64,000 nucleotides of DNA from Lewinellaceae bacterium (GTDB taxonomy: Bacteria; Bacteroidota; Bacteroidia; Chitinophagales; Saprospiraceae). Below the pieces are notes generated by a model. The model had not been told where the DNA came from. It saw only the letters and a program-made list of their open reading frames with translations, and did no database searches. Both the position numbers and the translations under genes were made by a program. The stretch spans positions 47,611 to 111,610 of the forward strand of contig JACJYG010000015.1 of NCBI GenBank assembly GCA_020636215.1, in the 5' to 3' direction. Below are positions 42,042-51,500 of the stretch, piece by piece; positions within the stretch are counted from its first letter, which is position 1; the number at the start of each line of letters is the position of its first letter.

Positions 42042-43904
42042 TTAGTCTCTCACGCAACGGCAAGAGCCGCCCCGGAACTTTTTACCTGTTGTAGTTTGGT
42101 TCAGCACGCCCGGATGAGGGTATAACCGATAATAATATGCTCCTCCTTTAGGACCTTTTCCTGAAATGTGCGATGAAAAGTCGGTGGAACTCCAGTAGAG
42201 CTCATATTTCCCTAGACCTTTAAACTCAGTTTCATCAGTATAGTAGATACCTGCCCGCAGTGCATTGAACCCACTGTTTCCACCTTCGATTAACGCCGTA
42301 TAAGCTTTTTTCAGGTCTTCAAAAGTTCTCCCTGTCCCGAAAGAATACCCCAGATCATCCCACTCTTCATTCGAGGGAAGATGCCAGCCGGGCCCAAGAT
42401 TTTCACATCCTTCCACGGCTGCTTCCCAGAGATACAATCGCCCATATTTTTTACAGTTCTCAGGATTGTTATCATAACACCAGGAGTTTGCAGATTTCCA
42501 GTTCAGATTTTCTGCAAGCCATGTTTTTCCCGCTAATTGAATTGTCTTGTATTTTTGTCCATCCCGGGGATCGGTGACCGAGCCGTATTTCGGTTTTGCT
42601 TCCTTTTCGAGTTTCCTGATTTTTTCCTTGGCCGTATCTGCATATTTGCCGCCAGGATATCTTTCCAAATAGCCTTGATAACTTGCTATGGTATTATCCG
42701 AGCTGGCCTTTTGCCAGGCACTTGTTTCTGCAATTTCCGCCTCAGATGACCCTGAAGGGGGATCAATCATCAGGCTTTTGGTGGCTGATTTTTGTTGTTT
42801 ATCGGTGACTTTCAAGTAGTAAGTTCCGGCTTCTTGTCGAAAAGGAGTGAGGGCGATGCGATGGGTACATGGTTGCTGGAGAGTTTGCTCATATTTGACC
42901 TGCTGCCCTTTAACCAGAATAAGTTGATAAGGGGGTGTTCCTTCTGAAACGGTTACTTTTAGGACTTCTCCTGCAAAGGAATAATTCAGTATTGGTGGTG
43001 ATTGCGTTTGAACGGCCGGTTTCGGTTCTGAGGCGGTAATGTGGCCAGTGATTCTCAAAATGGTTTCTGGGGGAGTAGTATTGGCCACTACTTCTACTTG
43101 CCCTTGAAAAGCTCCCACCTGATCATTGGTATTCACGTTTACGCCAATTGCTCTTTTTTCACCGGGAGCCAGGGGGCTCTTATCCCACCTGGCAATATTT
43201 ATCCTATCAGAACATCTTAAATCACGAATATTAATAGGAATATTGCCGGAATTGGTGACTTCAAAAATATGTTTTATTGCTTCTCCTTCCTCTACCCTAC
43301 CGAAATCGAATTCTGGGTTGGTGATGTTTAGTATAGCCGTTTCTTTGGTTGTTGGTTCTGGAGAAAAAAGCTTATTCCCAAAAAAAACATAGAATAACCC
43401 AACAAGCAATAGCGCACCAATTCCCCATAAGATCTTTTTATTGATTGGAGGAGTTTGGCTTGCAACCGGCAGCATTGTTTTCAGGTCGCCCTGTATCTTC
43501 TTCCAGGCTTCTTCCTGGTTTTCCCAATCCTCAACGGGCTTGAGGGAAGACGGTAAGCTGACCACCTCGCCGTGAAAATTAACGGAGCTGACGAGGACTT
43601 CCGCAATGATAAGATCCCTTTCGCCGTTATAAGTGCCCTGAGCCACGTCTATGAGTTTGTCCCGCAAGGGAAGAAGATCCTGGGTGACCAGTAAAATGGC
43701 CATGCCAGATTGCCGGAGTTGTGCTGCCAGTTGATCGCTTTCCAATGTATTAAAATCGGAAACTTCAACAGGATCTATGCTACCGATCCGCTTTTCCTCG
43801 ATAAGGGTTTGCATCTGATCCTCCAGCTTTCGAAGGCTACTATGACCACCTGATGTATAAATTACGGTGACGTGCTTTCCTGATGCTTTCCTTGGGGTAG
43901 TCAT
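42042..43904 (-). CDS. TIR-like / membrane / FISUMP domain protein
   Basis: The product is 620 residues. The N-terminal 140 look like a TIR- or SEFIR-type signalling domain (HVTVIYTSGGHSSLRKLEDQ, LRQSGMAILLVTQDLLP). This is followed by one transmembrane helix (ILWGIGALLLVGLFYVFFGN), an Ig-like DUF1573-type domain (NPEFDFGRVEEGEAIKHIFE), a short helical repeat (AWQKASSDNTIASYQGYLER) that also occurs in the neighbouring caspase gene, and a C-terminal FISUMP domain (YKTIQLAGKTWLAENLNW; GPGWHLPSNEEWDDLG). It combines an inside signalling domain with an outside lectin-like domain, suggesting a membrane sensor. The TIR call is tentative. Confidence 0.6.
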   Translation of the reverse strand: MTTPRKASGKHVTVIYTSGGHSSLRKLEDQMQTLIEEKRIGSIDPVEVSDFNTLESDQLAAQLRQSGMAILLVTQDLLPLRDKLIDVAQGTYNGERDLIIAEVLVSSVNFHGEVVSLPSSLKPVEDWENQEEAWKKIQGDLKTMLPVASQTPPINKKILWGIGALLLVGLFYVFFGNKLFSPEPTTKETAILNITNPEFDFGRVEEGEAIKHIFEVTNSGNIPINIRDLRCSDRINIARWDKSPLAPGEKRAIGVNVNTNDQVGAFQGQVEVVANTTPPETILRITGHITASEPKPAVQTQSPPILNYSFAGEVLKVTVSEGTPPYQLILVKGQQVKYEQTLQQPCTHRIALTPFRQEAGTYYLKVTDKQQKSATKSLMIDPPSGSSEAEIAETSAWQKASSDNTIASYQGYLERYPGGKYADTAKEKIRKLEKEAKPKYGSVTDPRDGQKYKTIQLAGKTWLAENLNWKSANSWCYDNNPENCKKYGRLYLWEAAVEGCENLGPGWHLPSNEEWDDLGYSFGTGRTFEDLKKAYTALIEGGNSGFNALRAGIYYTDETEFKGLGKYELYWSSTDFSSHISGKGPKGGAYYYRLYPHPGVLNQTTTGKKFRGGSCRCVRD

Positions 43905-43908
43905 GTGT

Positions 43909-45573
43909 TTATTCCTTTTTTAACAAGAACTGCCAAAACCTGCCGCGCTTTCGGGCTTTTTGGGACCACTCAACAAGTAGCTTGTCATGTTGTTTTTTAG
44001 CGGCAATGTTATGCTGGCTGCCGGGATAATCCTTTAAGTATTGCTCCAGGAGCCTTATTTTTTCGTTCTCCCCTTTCCGCCTGATGTCCATTTGTGTTTG
44101 AAGATGATTCCAGGCAACTTGTTCCAGGTCACTGGCCTTTTTGCGGGCCTGGGCAGCAAATTTCCCCTCCGGATACTTCTGAATGTAATCCATGAATGCC
44201 TGGTAGGTGTCGGTTTTTTGAACTTCAGCCCATTGTCGTTCTTCTGGCAAAACCGGGGCCTCCAGTGTTTCCCTGGCCGGCTCTTTTGTCGCCGGCTCTG
44301 CTCTTCCCAACTGCTGTATCTGTTGCATGGCTTCTTCCCGGAACCGGCCGGCCGGATATTTTTCCAAATAGCCCTGATAAGCAGATAGGGTGTTCCTCTT
44401 TTGGGCACGTTCCCAGAGATCCTCTTCTTTTAATGTTTTCCGGATGGCCTTGATCTTCTCAAAAGCATCCCGGCTATGCTTCCCTTTCGTATATTTTCGT
44501 ACATAAGCCCGAAAAGCCGGTAAATCATCGGCGTTCAACGCTCTTTGCCAATCTTCTTCTTCCTGCAGTTCCGAGATGCGGCTTTGTGCCTCATCGCTGT
44601 AACGTCCGTGGAGGTACTTATCAAGGTAGTCATCATAGGAGCCAATGGTGTTCCGGGTACAGGCATTCTTCCAGGCTTCCTCTTCTGTTAACCAGGTTAT
44701 CCATTCCGCAGCTTCCTGAGCGTATTTGCCTTCCGGATATTTTTCTAAGAACTCCTGATAGGCTTTCAGGGTATCCCTGGACTTGCATGCAGCCCAATCT
44801 TCCCCTTCATTGGCCTTTCTGCGAAATATGTACTGCCCTCCCTTGTGGCCCACTCCGTACAAAGGGTTGCCTTCCGGTAATTGCTGATAATTGGAACGGG
44901 TCAGTTCAATGACCATATCAGCTAGTTTGGCAATATTGATTTTCGGGAGTATGCTTTGGCGGAGGGTATCCAGAATGCTTGTTGTAAAAGGGCTGTTTTC
45001 ACCAGGCTTGCCGTCATATACCTCCTCGTCGTGTCGGCCTGAGCACAGGGCCCAACGGGATTTCCGTTTTTCCAGTTCTTCTACCGCCAGGCTGGACCGG
45101 CTGACCCCGCGCACAAAAAGCGAACCGGAAAAGCAGGAGTCAGAGATCAGTAAGGTATGAAGGGCCTTAAAGTCTTCGATGTAATCCCGTATTGTCGAAT
45201 TGCGGATGTAATGGGCGGTATTGTCCTTTTCGGCGTCGGTGGGAATCCAGTATCCTTTCTGGTTTTCATCAAGGTGCCCATGCCCGGAATAGAAGATCAA
45301 CAGCTTGTCATTGGAGCCTGTTTTTTGCTTGAGTGCGTCCAGATGTGCAATGATATTGTCATGGGTGGCTTCCCGGTCAGTAATGATAATGGCTTCATCA
45401 ATATCGTATTGTTCTTCCAGAAGCCGAGCCATGTCCACAACGTCTTTGACAGCATTGTTGAGCGGCGAGAAGTTCTGATAAAGATTTATCCCAATACCCA
45501 AAAAATAGGATTTCCTTTTGGGCTCTTTAACTTCCGCTTGACGTTCAAATCCGGCTCCTTTCTTTTTCGGCAT
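43909..45573 (-). CDS. Caspase-like (C14) protease with helical repeats
   Basis: The product is 554 residues. The N-terminal 260 are a caspase/metacaspase-type C14 peptidase: the catalytic His is in FYSGHGH (residues 95-100) and the Cys is in SDSCFSG (Cys147). The rest contains about five helical repeats of the AWxxAxxxNTxxAYxxYLxKYPxGxYxxxA type, each of roughly 45-50 residues, as in the adjacent TIR-like protein. The stop and next start are 5 bases apart, so they are co-transcribed. Such proteases act as suicide effectors in bacterial conflict systems. Confidence 0.85.
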   Translation of the reverse strand: MPKKKGAGFERQAEVKEPKRKSYFLGIGINLYQNFSPLNNAVKDVVDMARLLEEQYDIDEAIIITDREATHDNIIAHLDALKQKTGSNDKLLIFYSGHGHLDENQKGYWIPTDAEKDNTAHYIRNSTIRDYIEDFKALHTLLISDSCFSGSLFVRGVSRSSLAVEELEKRKSRWALCSGRHDEEVYDGKPGENSPFTTSILDTLRQSILPKINIAKLADMVIELTRSNYQQLPEGNPLYGVGHKGGQYIFRRKANEGEDWAACKSRDTLKAYQEFLEKYPEGKYAQEAAEWITWLTEEEAWKNACTRNTIGSYDDYLDKYLHGRYSDEAQSRISELQEEEDWQRALNADDLPAFRAYVRKYTKGKHSRDAFEKIKAIRKTLKEEDLWERAQKRNTLSAYQGYLEKYPAGRFREEAMQQIQQLGRAEPATKEPARETLEAPVLPEERQWAEVQKTDTYQAFMDYIQKYPEGKFAAQARKKASDLEQVAWNHLQTQMDIRRKGENEKIRLLEQYLKDYPGSQHNIAAKKQHDKLLVEWSQKARKRGRFWQFLLKKE

Positions 45574-45984
45574 GGTTTTTTGGAATAAGCGCTTGACAAA
45601 TTATTCTGCGTCATCAATACTGAAAAGGGTATGCTCGTCAAAAGGGAGGCTCCAAATGTGTCAATTTATCTTAACTAGGAAGTTAAAGCCTTATGGAAGG
45701 AAATGAAATGATAAAAATCATCATTCGGGGCGAGATCAGCCCGGGCGATTTCCTGAACGCGAAACGGGCCTGGCTGCTGAAGCAACAGGGGGTAAAGGAC
45801 CTGGAAATGGAGCTGGAGCTACTGCGCCAGGAGATCCTGGTGGAGAGCTTTCGGATGGGGCGGTGAGCTGATGGTTGCCTATTTTGAATCCTCCCGAAAA
45901 GAGAGCAAATATGGCTCCAGGGCCATCAACCTCTTTTTCACTCTAATTTTTACCTTTGCGCTATATTTTCCGTATTTTTAAAAT
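45574..45984. other. Intergenic region with TolC-like gene fragment
   Basis: It contains a fragment (45728-45867) described separately. The remainder is AT-rich with no gene and forms the likely promoter region of the caspase operon on one side and of the nucleotidyltransferase gene on the other. Confidence 0.4.
45728..45867 (+). pseudogene. 3' fragment of a TolC-like gene
   Basis: The frame reads RGEISPGDFLNAKRAWLLKQ, then QGVKDLEMELELLRQEILVE, then SFRMGR and TGA. This corresponds to the last 46 codons of the gene ending at 15029 (RGEISPGDFLKAKRAWLLKQ...SFLMGR). The DNA is about 80% identical by eye. The remainder of the gene is missing. The two copies bracket the injection-system block. 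Confidence 0.75.
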
Positions 45985-46341
45985 ATGAAACTGACAACTG
46001 CTATATTGCCGCCCATTCTTAAAAGCAACCTCCAGGCTATCCAGGAGCTTTGCCGTAGGTATAAGGTAAGGAACCTCTGGGTATTTGGTTCAGTGCTGGC
46101 CGGTGAGTTCAGGAGCGATTCAGACATTGATTTCCTCTACGAATTGGACAAGCCTGCTATTGCTGAAGGGGGGTATTTGTATAACCTGGATGGCTTAATT
46201 GCAGGCCTCTTAGAACTGTTCCCGGGGCGGAAACTGGATATGGCTCATTATCCAAGCCTGAAGAACCCTTACTTTATCGAAGAGGTAGAAGAAACGAAAG
46301 TCCTGTTGTATGAACAGAACCGAAAAGAAGTATCTGTATGA
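45985..46341 (+). CDS. MNT-type nucleotidyltransferase antitoxin (orphan)
   Basis: The product is 118 residues. The signature WVFGSVLAGEFRSDSDIDFL (GSxxxxx...SDxD) is that of minimal nucleotidyltransferases (MNT), in which Asp residues bind metal. These act as antitoxins by AMPylating a HEPN toxin encoded next to them. Here a start for the next gene overlaps the stop (ATGA at 46338-46341), but the frame ends after six residues. A short piece LKAEADRLLNE in another frame may be its remnant. The antitoxin thus appears orphaned. Confidence 0.8.
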   Translation: MKLTTAILPPILKSNLQAIQELCRRYKVRNLWVFGSVLAGEFRSDSDIDFLYELDKPAIAEGGYLYNLDGLIAGLLELFPGRKLDMAHYPSLKNPYFIEEVEETKVLLYEQNRKEVSV

Positions 46342-46627
46342 TAAAGCCTGAAAGCTGAAGCGGACCGCTTGTTAAACGAATGAACTTAGGCCGGGCTTCC
46401 TCGCCCTCCGGCTTTCCTCCTTACTTTTTCTCATTGCCTGCATATACCCAGAATAGGTTTCACCCTGAGCTTGTCGAAGAGGGTCTTAAACATGGCATAG
46501 TTTTTTGGGTATAATCCCTGGGATTTTACTCATTGAGAGCATAAAGAGGCTGGCTGCGCTATGGCCGGCTTCTCTTGTTTTTGAATGGCCCTTCATGGTT
46601 TTCAGGAGGCTTGCCTGGCGCCGGTAG
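46342..46627. other. Intergenic with dispersed repeat
   Basis: It includes TTTCACCCTGAGCTTGTCGA and AGAGGGT at 46458-46485, a short palindrome-like repeat of a type seen in many bacterial genomes. A decayed HEPN toxin may occupy the first 45 bases. No intact gene is present. Confidence 0.45.
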
Positions 46628-46697
46628 AGAGTCCAAAAAAACGGCCATGGTTGTAGTTTTTTGGCCGTTGATTCCATGCACGAGTTTTTTGGACTCT
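46628..46697. repeat. 70 bp inverted repeat
   Basis: The outer arms AGAGTCCAAAAAA (46628-46640) and TTTTTTGGACTCT (46685-46697) are perfect. Inner arms ACGGCCA and TGGCCGT add a second stem at 46641-46668. Its shape is similar to the palindromic elements at the left of the window, but the size and ends differ. Confidence 0.55.
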
Positions 46698-46948
46698 TTT
46701 GTCGGGATAAATGATTCTTTTGGTTGGAGTGGGCGTGGTGCAGTTATACGGCCCTTTTTTTAGGCTTCGACTAATATGAAAGACCTGGACAGCCGAAAGG
46801 AATTTAGCGTCAGGCGGAGCGGCCTTCCCTCGCGGTACCAGCCGCTCCTTACCTTCGACGTGTTCGCCTTATGCAGGCGGGATAAACCTCGCGCTTACAA
46901 TAGCTCGCTCACCCCACCCTTGAGTGGAGCAACTCTGGCTTAGCCTGT

Positions 46949-47063
46949 GCCGGGACACCCGAAAACCTATATTGTTGTTCTGATTGATCGGGTTGTTCCT
47001 GTTGCGGTAGCACGAACGACATTCGTTTGCGTTATCGTTCCAGGACCCGCCACGAACCACTCG
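46949..47063 (-). other. DGR template repeat (TR)
   Basis: 115 bp nearly identical to the variable repeat at 48568-48682, with no gaps. On the - strand it has many AAC and AAT codons (TGG AAC GAT AAC GCA, and CAG AAC AAC AAT), the usual design of a template whose adenines are randomised during reverse transcription. Of 19 differences, 18 are at template adenines and one is T to C near the fixed end. The first 29 bases (47035-47063) lie within the 3' end of the RT coding region; the rest lies after its stop. The RNA presumably starts upstream on the - strand. Confidence 0.95.
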
Positions 47064-48135
47064 GGTGCCTAAACAGGTTTACCCCTCGGCTCCAAAGATA
47101 TCGATAAATTTGATTCTCTAACCGCAGATTTTGCCCGAAGCGTATGTGTCCCAACCAGCTGTTAAGCCCTGCTTCCAACTCGTCGGGCGATAATTTTCTT
47201 TCGGCTCTCATTTTCAGTTTTTTCCTAAGGAAGCGTTTATACCTGCGGATACTTTGCTTCTTAACTACCTTGTACTCTGGATAAACCTTGAATCCCAGAA
47301 AAGGAACGCCATCCTTTACTTGGTAAATTTGGGTCTTATCCGGGTGAAGAATAAGACGCAAGCTCGCCAGATAATCCGTCATCTTTTTCCGTAATTCATG
47401 AAGCTGCATTTTTTCCGGCGCAAAAGCGACGAAATCGTCTACGTAGCGGATGTATCCTGGCACTCGGAGGACTTCTTTCACATAATGGTCAAAGCGGTTT
47501 AGATACACATTGGCCCACCATTGGCTGGTTAGGTTCCCAATCGGTAATCCCCGTTTTATTTGGTAGGGCGTGAACAAGTCATCTCCGGGAAAATAAACAA
47601 TGTGCTTTTCTTGGGGATTGGAGTTGTCAATGATCATGTCAATCAACCAAAGGGTGTCCGGACAGGCAATCTTCCAGCGAATTTCCTGTTTGAGAAGTTC
47701 ATGGGCGATACTGGGAAAAAACTTTCTGATGTCGCATTTGAGAACGTATGGGTAGCGGCGAGCGTATTGCTGATAGCGCAAAATGGCTGCGTGCACTCCT
47801 TTGCCTTTTCGGTTGGCATAGCTGTCATGGATGAACGTCCGCTCGAATAAGGGAGAGGTGATGTTACACAGAGCATGGTGCACCACCCGGTCCCGGTAGG
47901 GTGCTGCGCTGATCATCCGCTCTTTGGGCTCAAGGATCATAAAGGACCGATAAGGGCCAGGGCGGTAGGTTCGTTCCTCAAGTTCTTGCCTGAGGGCCAA
48001 TAGTTCATCTTCCAATTGAAAATTAAACTGAACTACATTGTCCTGGTATCGCTTTCCTTTTTGGGCGTTTCTGGATGCCCGCAGTAAATTGTCAAACGAA
48101 GTGATCTGGCTATAAAGATTTTGATATGTTTTCAT
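47032..48135 (-). CDS. DGR reverse transcriptase
   Basis: The product is 367 residues, starting at MKTYQNLYSQITSFDNLLRA; a longer frame begins 39 bases upstream but overlaps the divergent Avd start. The RT fingers/palm include LKCDIRKFFPSI (first Asp, about residue 135), RGLPIGNLTSQWWANVYLNR (the IGxxxSQ form specific to DGR reverse transcriptases) and YVDD at 231-234. It copies the template RNA with errors at adenines, and the product replaces the variable repeat in the target. Its 3' end overlaps the template. Confidence 0.95.
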   Translation of the reverse strand: MKTYQNLYSQITSFDNLLRASRNAQKGKRYQDNVVQFNFQLEDELLALRQELEERTYRPGPYRSFMILEPKERMISAAPYRDRVVHHALCNITSPLFERTFIHDSYANRKGKGVHAAILRYQQYARRYPYVLKCDIRKFFPSIAHELLKQEIRWKIACPDTLWLIDMIIDNSNPQEKHIVYFPGDDLFTPYQIKRGLPIGNLTSQWWANVYLNRFDHYVKEVLRVPGYIRYVDDFVAFAPEKMQLHELRKKMTDYLASLRLILHPDKTQIYQVKDGVPFLGFKVYPEYKVVKKQSIRRYKRFLRKKLKMRAERKLSPDELEAGLNSWLGHIRFGQNLRLENQIYRYLWSRGVNLFRHPSGSWRVLER

Positions 48136-48148
48136 AATCTTACTTAAA

Positions 48149-48490
48149 ATGAAAAACGAGACCATCATTACCAAATGCTATGATTTGTTGAAATTCAGCA
48201 TTCCTTTCCTGAACCAACTGCCTCGCAAATATAAATTCACGCTGGGGGATCGGATGCAAAACCAGCTTTCGGATCTGCTCGAATTGTATATCGAAGCCTT
48301 TTACGCTCCACCGGCTCAAAAACGCATCCTGTTACCCAAAGCTAACATTGCCCTGGAAAAGCTCCGCTATTTTTTCCGCTTAGGCTATGACCTGGGCCTT
48401 TATAATTCCCTTCGCTATCAGGAGTTCGCCGAAAGGCTCAAGGAAATCGGTAAGATGACCGGCGGCTGGCTCAAAAGCCTGGAGAGGTAG
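48149..48490 (+). CDS. avd: Accessory variability determinant (Avd)
   Basis: The product is 113 residues. It matches the four-helix Avd family: YDLLKFSIPFLNQLPRKYKF, TLGDRMQNQLSDLLELYIEA, ALEKLRYFFRLGYDLGL and KEIGKMTGGWLKSLER. Avd forms a barrel-shaped pentamer that binds RT and template RNA and is required for mutagenesis. In most DGRs it lies on the same strand as the RT and the target. Here it is on the opposite strand, only 13 bases from the RT start. It is basic, as expected for RNA binding. Confidence 0.92.
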   Translation: MKNETIITKCYDLLKFSIPFLNQLPRKYKFTLGDRMQNQLSDLLELYIEAFYAPPAQKRILLPKANIALEKLRYFFRLGYDLGLYNSLRYQEFAERLKEIGKMTGGWLKSLER

Positions 48491-48499
48491 GGGCAAAAA

Positions 48500-48522
48500 A
48501 AAATCGGCCCGCCTTCGGCGGG
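48500..48522 (-). terminator. Terminator of the DGR target gene
   Basis: On the - strand CCCGCC, GAA loop, GGCGGG is followed by CCGA and nine T. It lies 40 bases after the stop of the target gene. Many DGR targets carry a GC-rich hairpin just downstream of the variable repeat that helps target recognition; this hairpin could serve both roles, although it lies further away than usual. Confidence 0.6.
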
Positions 48523-48562
48523 TGAAAGGAAAAAAGGGTAAAAGGTTAAAAGTGTCCAAGGG

Positions 48563-51500
48563 TTAGCGCCGGGACACCCGAAAACCTGAATTGTAGTACT
48601 GAAGGATCGGGACGTACCTGAAGCGGTAGCACGAACGACATGCGTAAGCGAGAGCGAGCCAGGACCCGCCACGAACCACTCGTAAATTTCCAGATTTTGC
48701 GCCGCGAGGATTATGGACTGTTCCTTTATTTTTGCATTCCTGATAATATTTGTCCGGCTGATCGCTAAGATCCCCACTAAACCAATCCCAGCACCATTCA
48801 TATACATTGCCGCTCATGTCATGCAATCCAAAGGGGTTCTGATTGCTTTTTTCAAATTCCTTTACTGGTGTGGACGCTGCCCGGAATTTATCCTTTCTGA
48901 TGCGCGACATCCATCCCCGTTTAATGGCGTAATCGTTGCTTCCGGAACTGGCATCAAAATTTATCTCATCCGGGCTTGCCACGTCTTTGCCATTTCCAAA
49001 GCGCCACTTTTTAATTTTGGTGCCCCCAAAAAATGTCTTTTCTATTTTAGCACTGGCGGCAAATTCCCATTCCGCTTCGGTAGGCAGGCGATAACCGTCG
49101 GCCTCCCAATGTGTGATCGAATCCCAATCGACTCCTTTCTGATGCAGGTCGTTGGGATCAGCTGGTATTTCAGGTAGCTCGTATACCGGCGAAAGGTTGT
49201 GCTGTTGGCTGAGCCAATTGGCATAAACGACCGCCTCATACCAGCTCACATTAACCACCGGCCGGCTGCCCCGTCCGAAGCCAGCATCCCTGGGCAACGG
49301 CCGGCCAGTGGCCAGACAATACAGCCCGTATTGCCAGCAGGTGACGGGGGTATCGGCCAATTGAAAGGGATCGACTGATACAGTATGAACCGGCTCTTCT
49401 ACATAAAAAGCTCGTTCACTCCCCTCAGCGCCCATGTCAAAGGTTCCACCGGGGATCTTTACCAGGTGGGGAAAGAAACGCTCCTGCATTTTGGCATGAA
49501 GGCCATCTTCGTGTTTTTCCAGCCATGCTTTCACTTCCTCGAACAAGCCTCTCTCTGGCAAGCCCTTCACCATGCCTGCCAGGCTTTCCCAATGCCGGCC
49601 CTGGCCGTCGGGAAGAGAGCGTATCAACTGAATGGCCTGCTCCAGGCTGGCTTTTGATTGAAGATAGGCCAATGGGTATACCAGTGTTTTTCCCTTTTCA
49701 CGCACCTCATCCGGGCGCAAGCCCTCTCGTTGAGCAATGTTCAGGTTGCTTAGGGCTTCTTCGTGTTCCAGGTGCTCGATGTTGCGTTCTGCTGCAGTGT
49801 AAGCCAGGTTGAAACTCTTTTCCCGTTGGCCCTGATAATATTTCTCGTCATCCTTAATTTTTTTCTTTAGGGATTCCTCAATAGCGGGCATACCTTGCAG
49901 CCCTTCCAGGATAACCTCGATATCCGATTCGCTAAAGCGCCGCGCATCGGGCTGTTCCAGCACGTAATCACCTTTGGCGTTTATGATGCGCCAGGCGCGC
50001 TGTCCGGGCTGCTCAGATGCGTCGAAGAGGCTGCGGGCGATCGGCCCCAATGCGTCGTGGGAGAGGCGGAATTTTTTGTTTTGGGTAGCGTCCGTGCCAT
50101 CTCCGGCATTTTCGGTGAGCAGGAATTTGTCTTGAAGAAAACGAATTAACCGAAGGAGTTGCTCCACATGGCTATACACTTCTTTAATAGGTTTGGCGCC
50201 CGGACTTTTTCCGGGTATAGATGCCTCGAAGGCATGTTCGGCAGCTGTCAACTTGGGGGTGACGAAGTAGTTGAGCAAGTCCAGAACCAATCCACTGCGT
50301 GCCCAGCTTTGCCTGGCTTCCTCCCCGCTGGATTCCAGTTCCTTCAGCACTTTTTTCAAATGATCCTCCAGGGAAAGCCCTTGTCGTTTCAACTGCTCAT
50401 ATAACGATTCGTCAAAGTGGGGTTTCGTGCCACTTTTTTTCATTGCTTCTTCCCACATTTTGGTCATCAGTATCTGAAGAGCGGGGGCGATATTAGACTG
50501 CTTGTCCCGGGTGATATCATTGGCGATTAGCCCTGGGAGGCGGGGGGCTACCGTAAGCCCGTATCTCTTTTTATGCAAACCGGTAAGAGTGATTCCTCTG
50601 ACTACTTCTTCCACGCCGGGTTTACCTATCGGTTCCAGATAAACCCGTTTGTAGATGTCTTGCAGTGAAGGCTGCTTGTCGAGCTCCGCTTCAATTTCCG
50701 CGACATATTCTTTACGGAAACTGAGTAAGATTTTCATGCTTGAATCCGGCGGTGAAGAGAATACGCCAGCCAACCTTTGGACGAATTCAGTTAGATATTC
50801 CATAACCTGGAACGGATGCAAGGTGACCAGCTCCTCAAACTGGTCAAATATCCAGAGAATGCCCCTTTGACCTCTACCTGATGCCAGAAGTGGATGTTTT
50901 TCCAAATACTCCAGGTGGCCTTTCCGGCAATAACGAATTTCCCATCCGGCGGCCTCCAGGCGTGGCCACAGGCCTGCGTGCAAGAGGGAAGACTTACCTA
51001 CTCCGGATTGCCCGCATAACAGGAGAATGGGATCCGCGTCCTTGTCTGTTATCCGGGAAAACAGTTCCTGTATCCACTTGCCCCGGCCGAAAAAGATCCG
51101 GGCATCCTCCCGGGTGAAGTAATCCAACCCTTTAAAGGGATGCCTGGGAAAACGGATGGACTCTGGCAGTGAAGGCAGCCCCAGGAACGGATTCTCCAAC
51201 GCATCGGCTAATTTCCAATCTCTGGTTTCCGGTTGATCCTCTTGGTAATAGAGCCCCCAGGGGAAAACGCCGTCTTTTTCGTGTGGCAACTCAAACCCGC
51301 GAACTGCGGTAATGCCCACTTGTTGGAAACGCTGGTGCTCCGTTTGCAGAGTGGCAACCGCATATTCGAAAGCGTTCTGAAGGGAATTCTCTGGCTTCGC
51401 TATAGCCTGGTAGAACCACCTGGCAAATTCCTTGGCTTTGGTGTCCCCAACTGGCACGGAAGTCGCTATGACCGCCCTCACCCCGAGTTCAAGCAGGCGT

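Noticed and set aside
46869..47060. Small gene encoding an FGE-like C-terminus
   Set aside because: The frame matches the template repeat of the DGR and has no FGE domain in front, so it is a template and not a gene.
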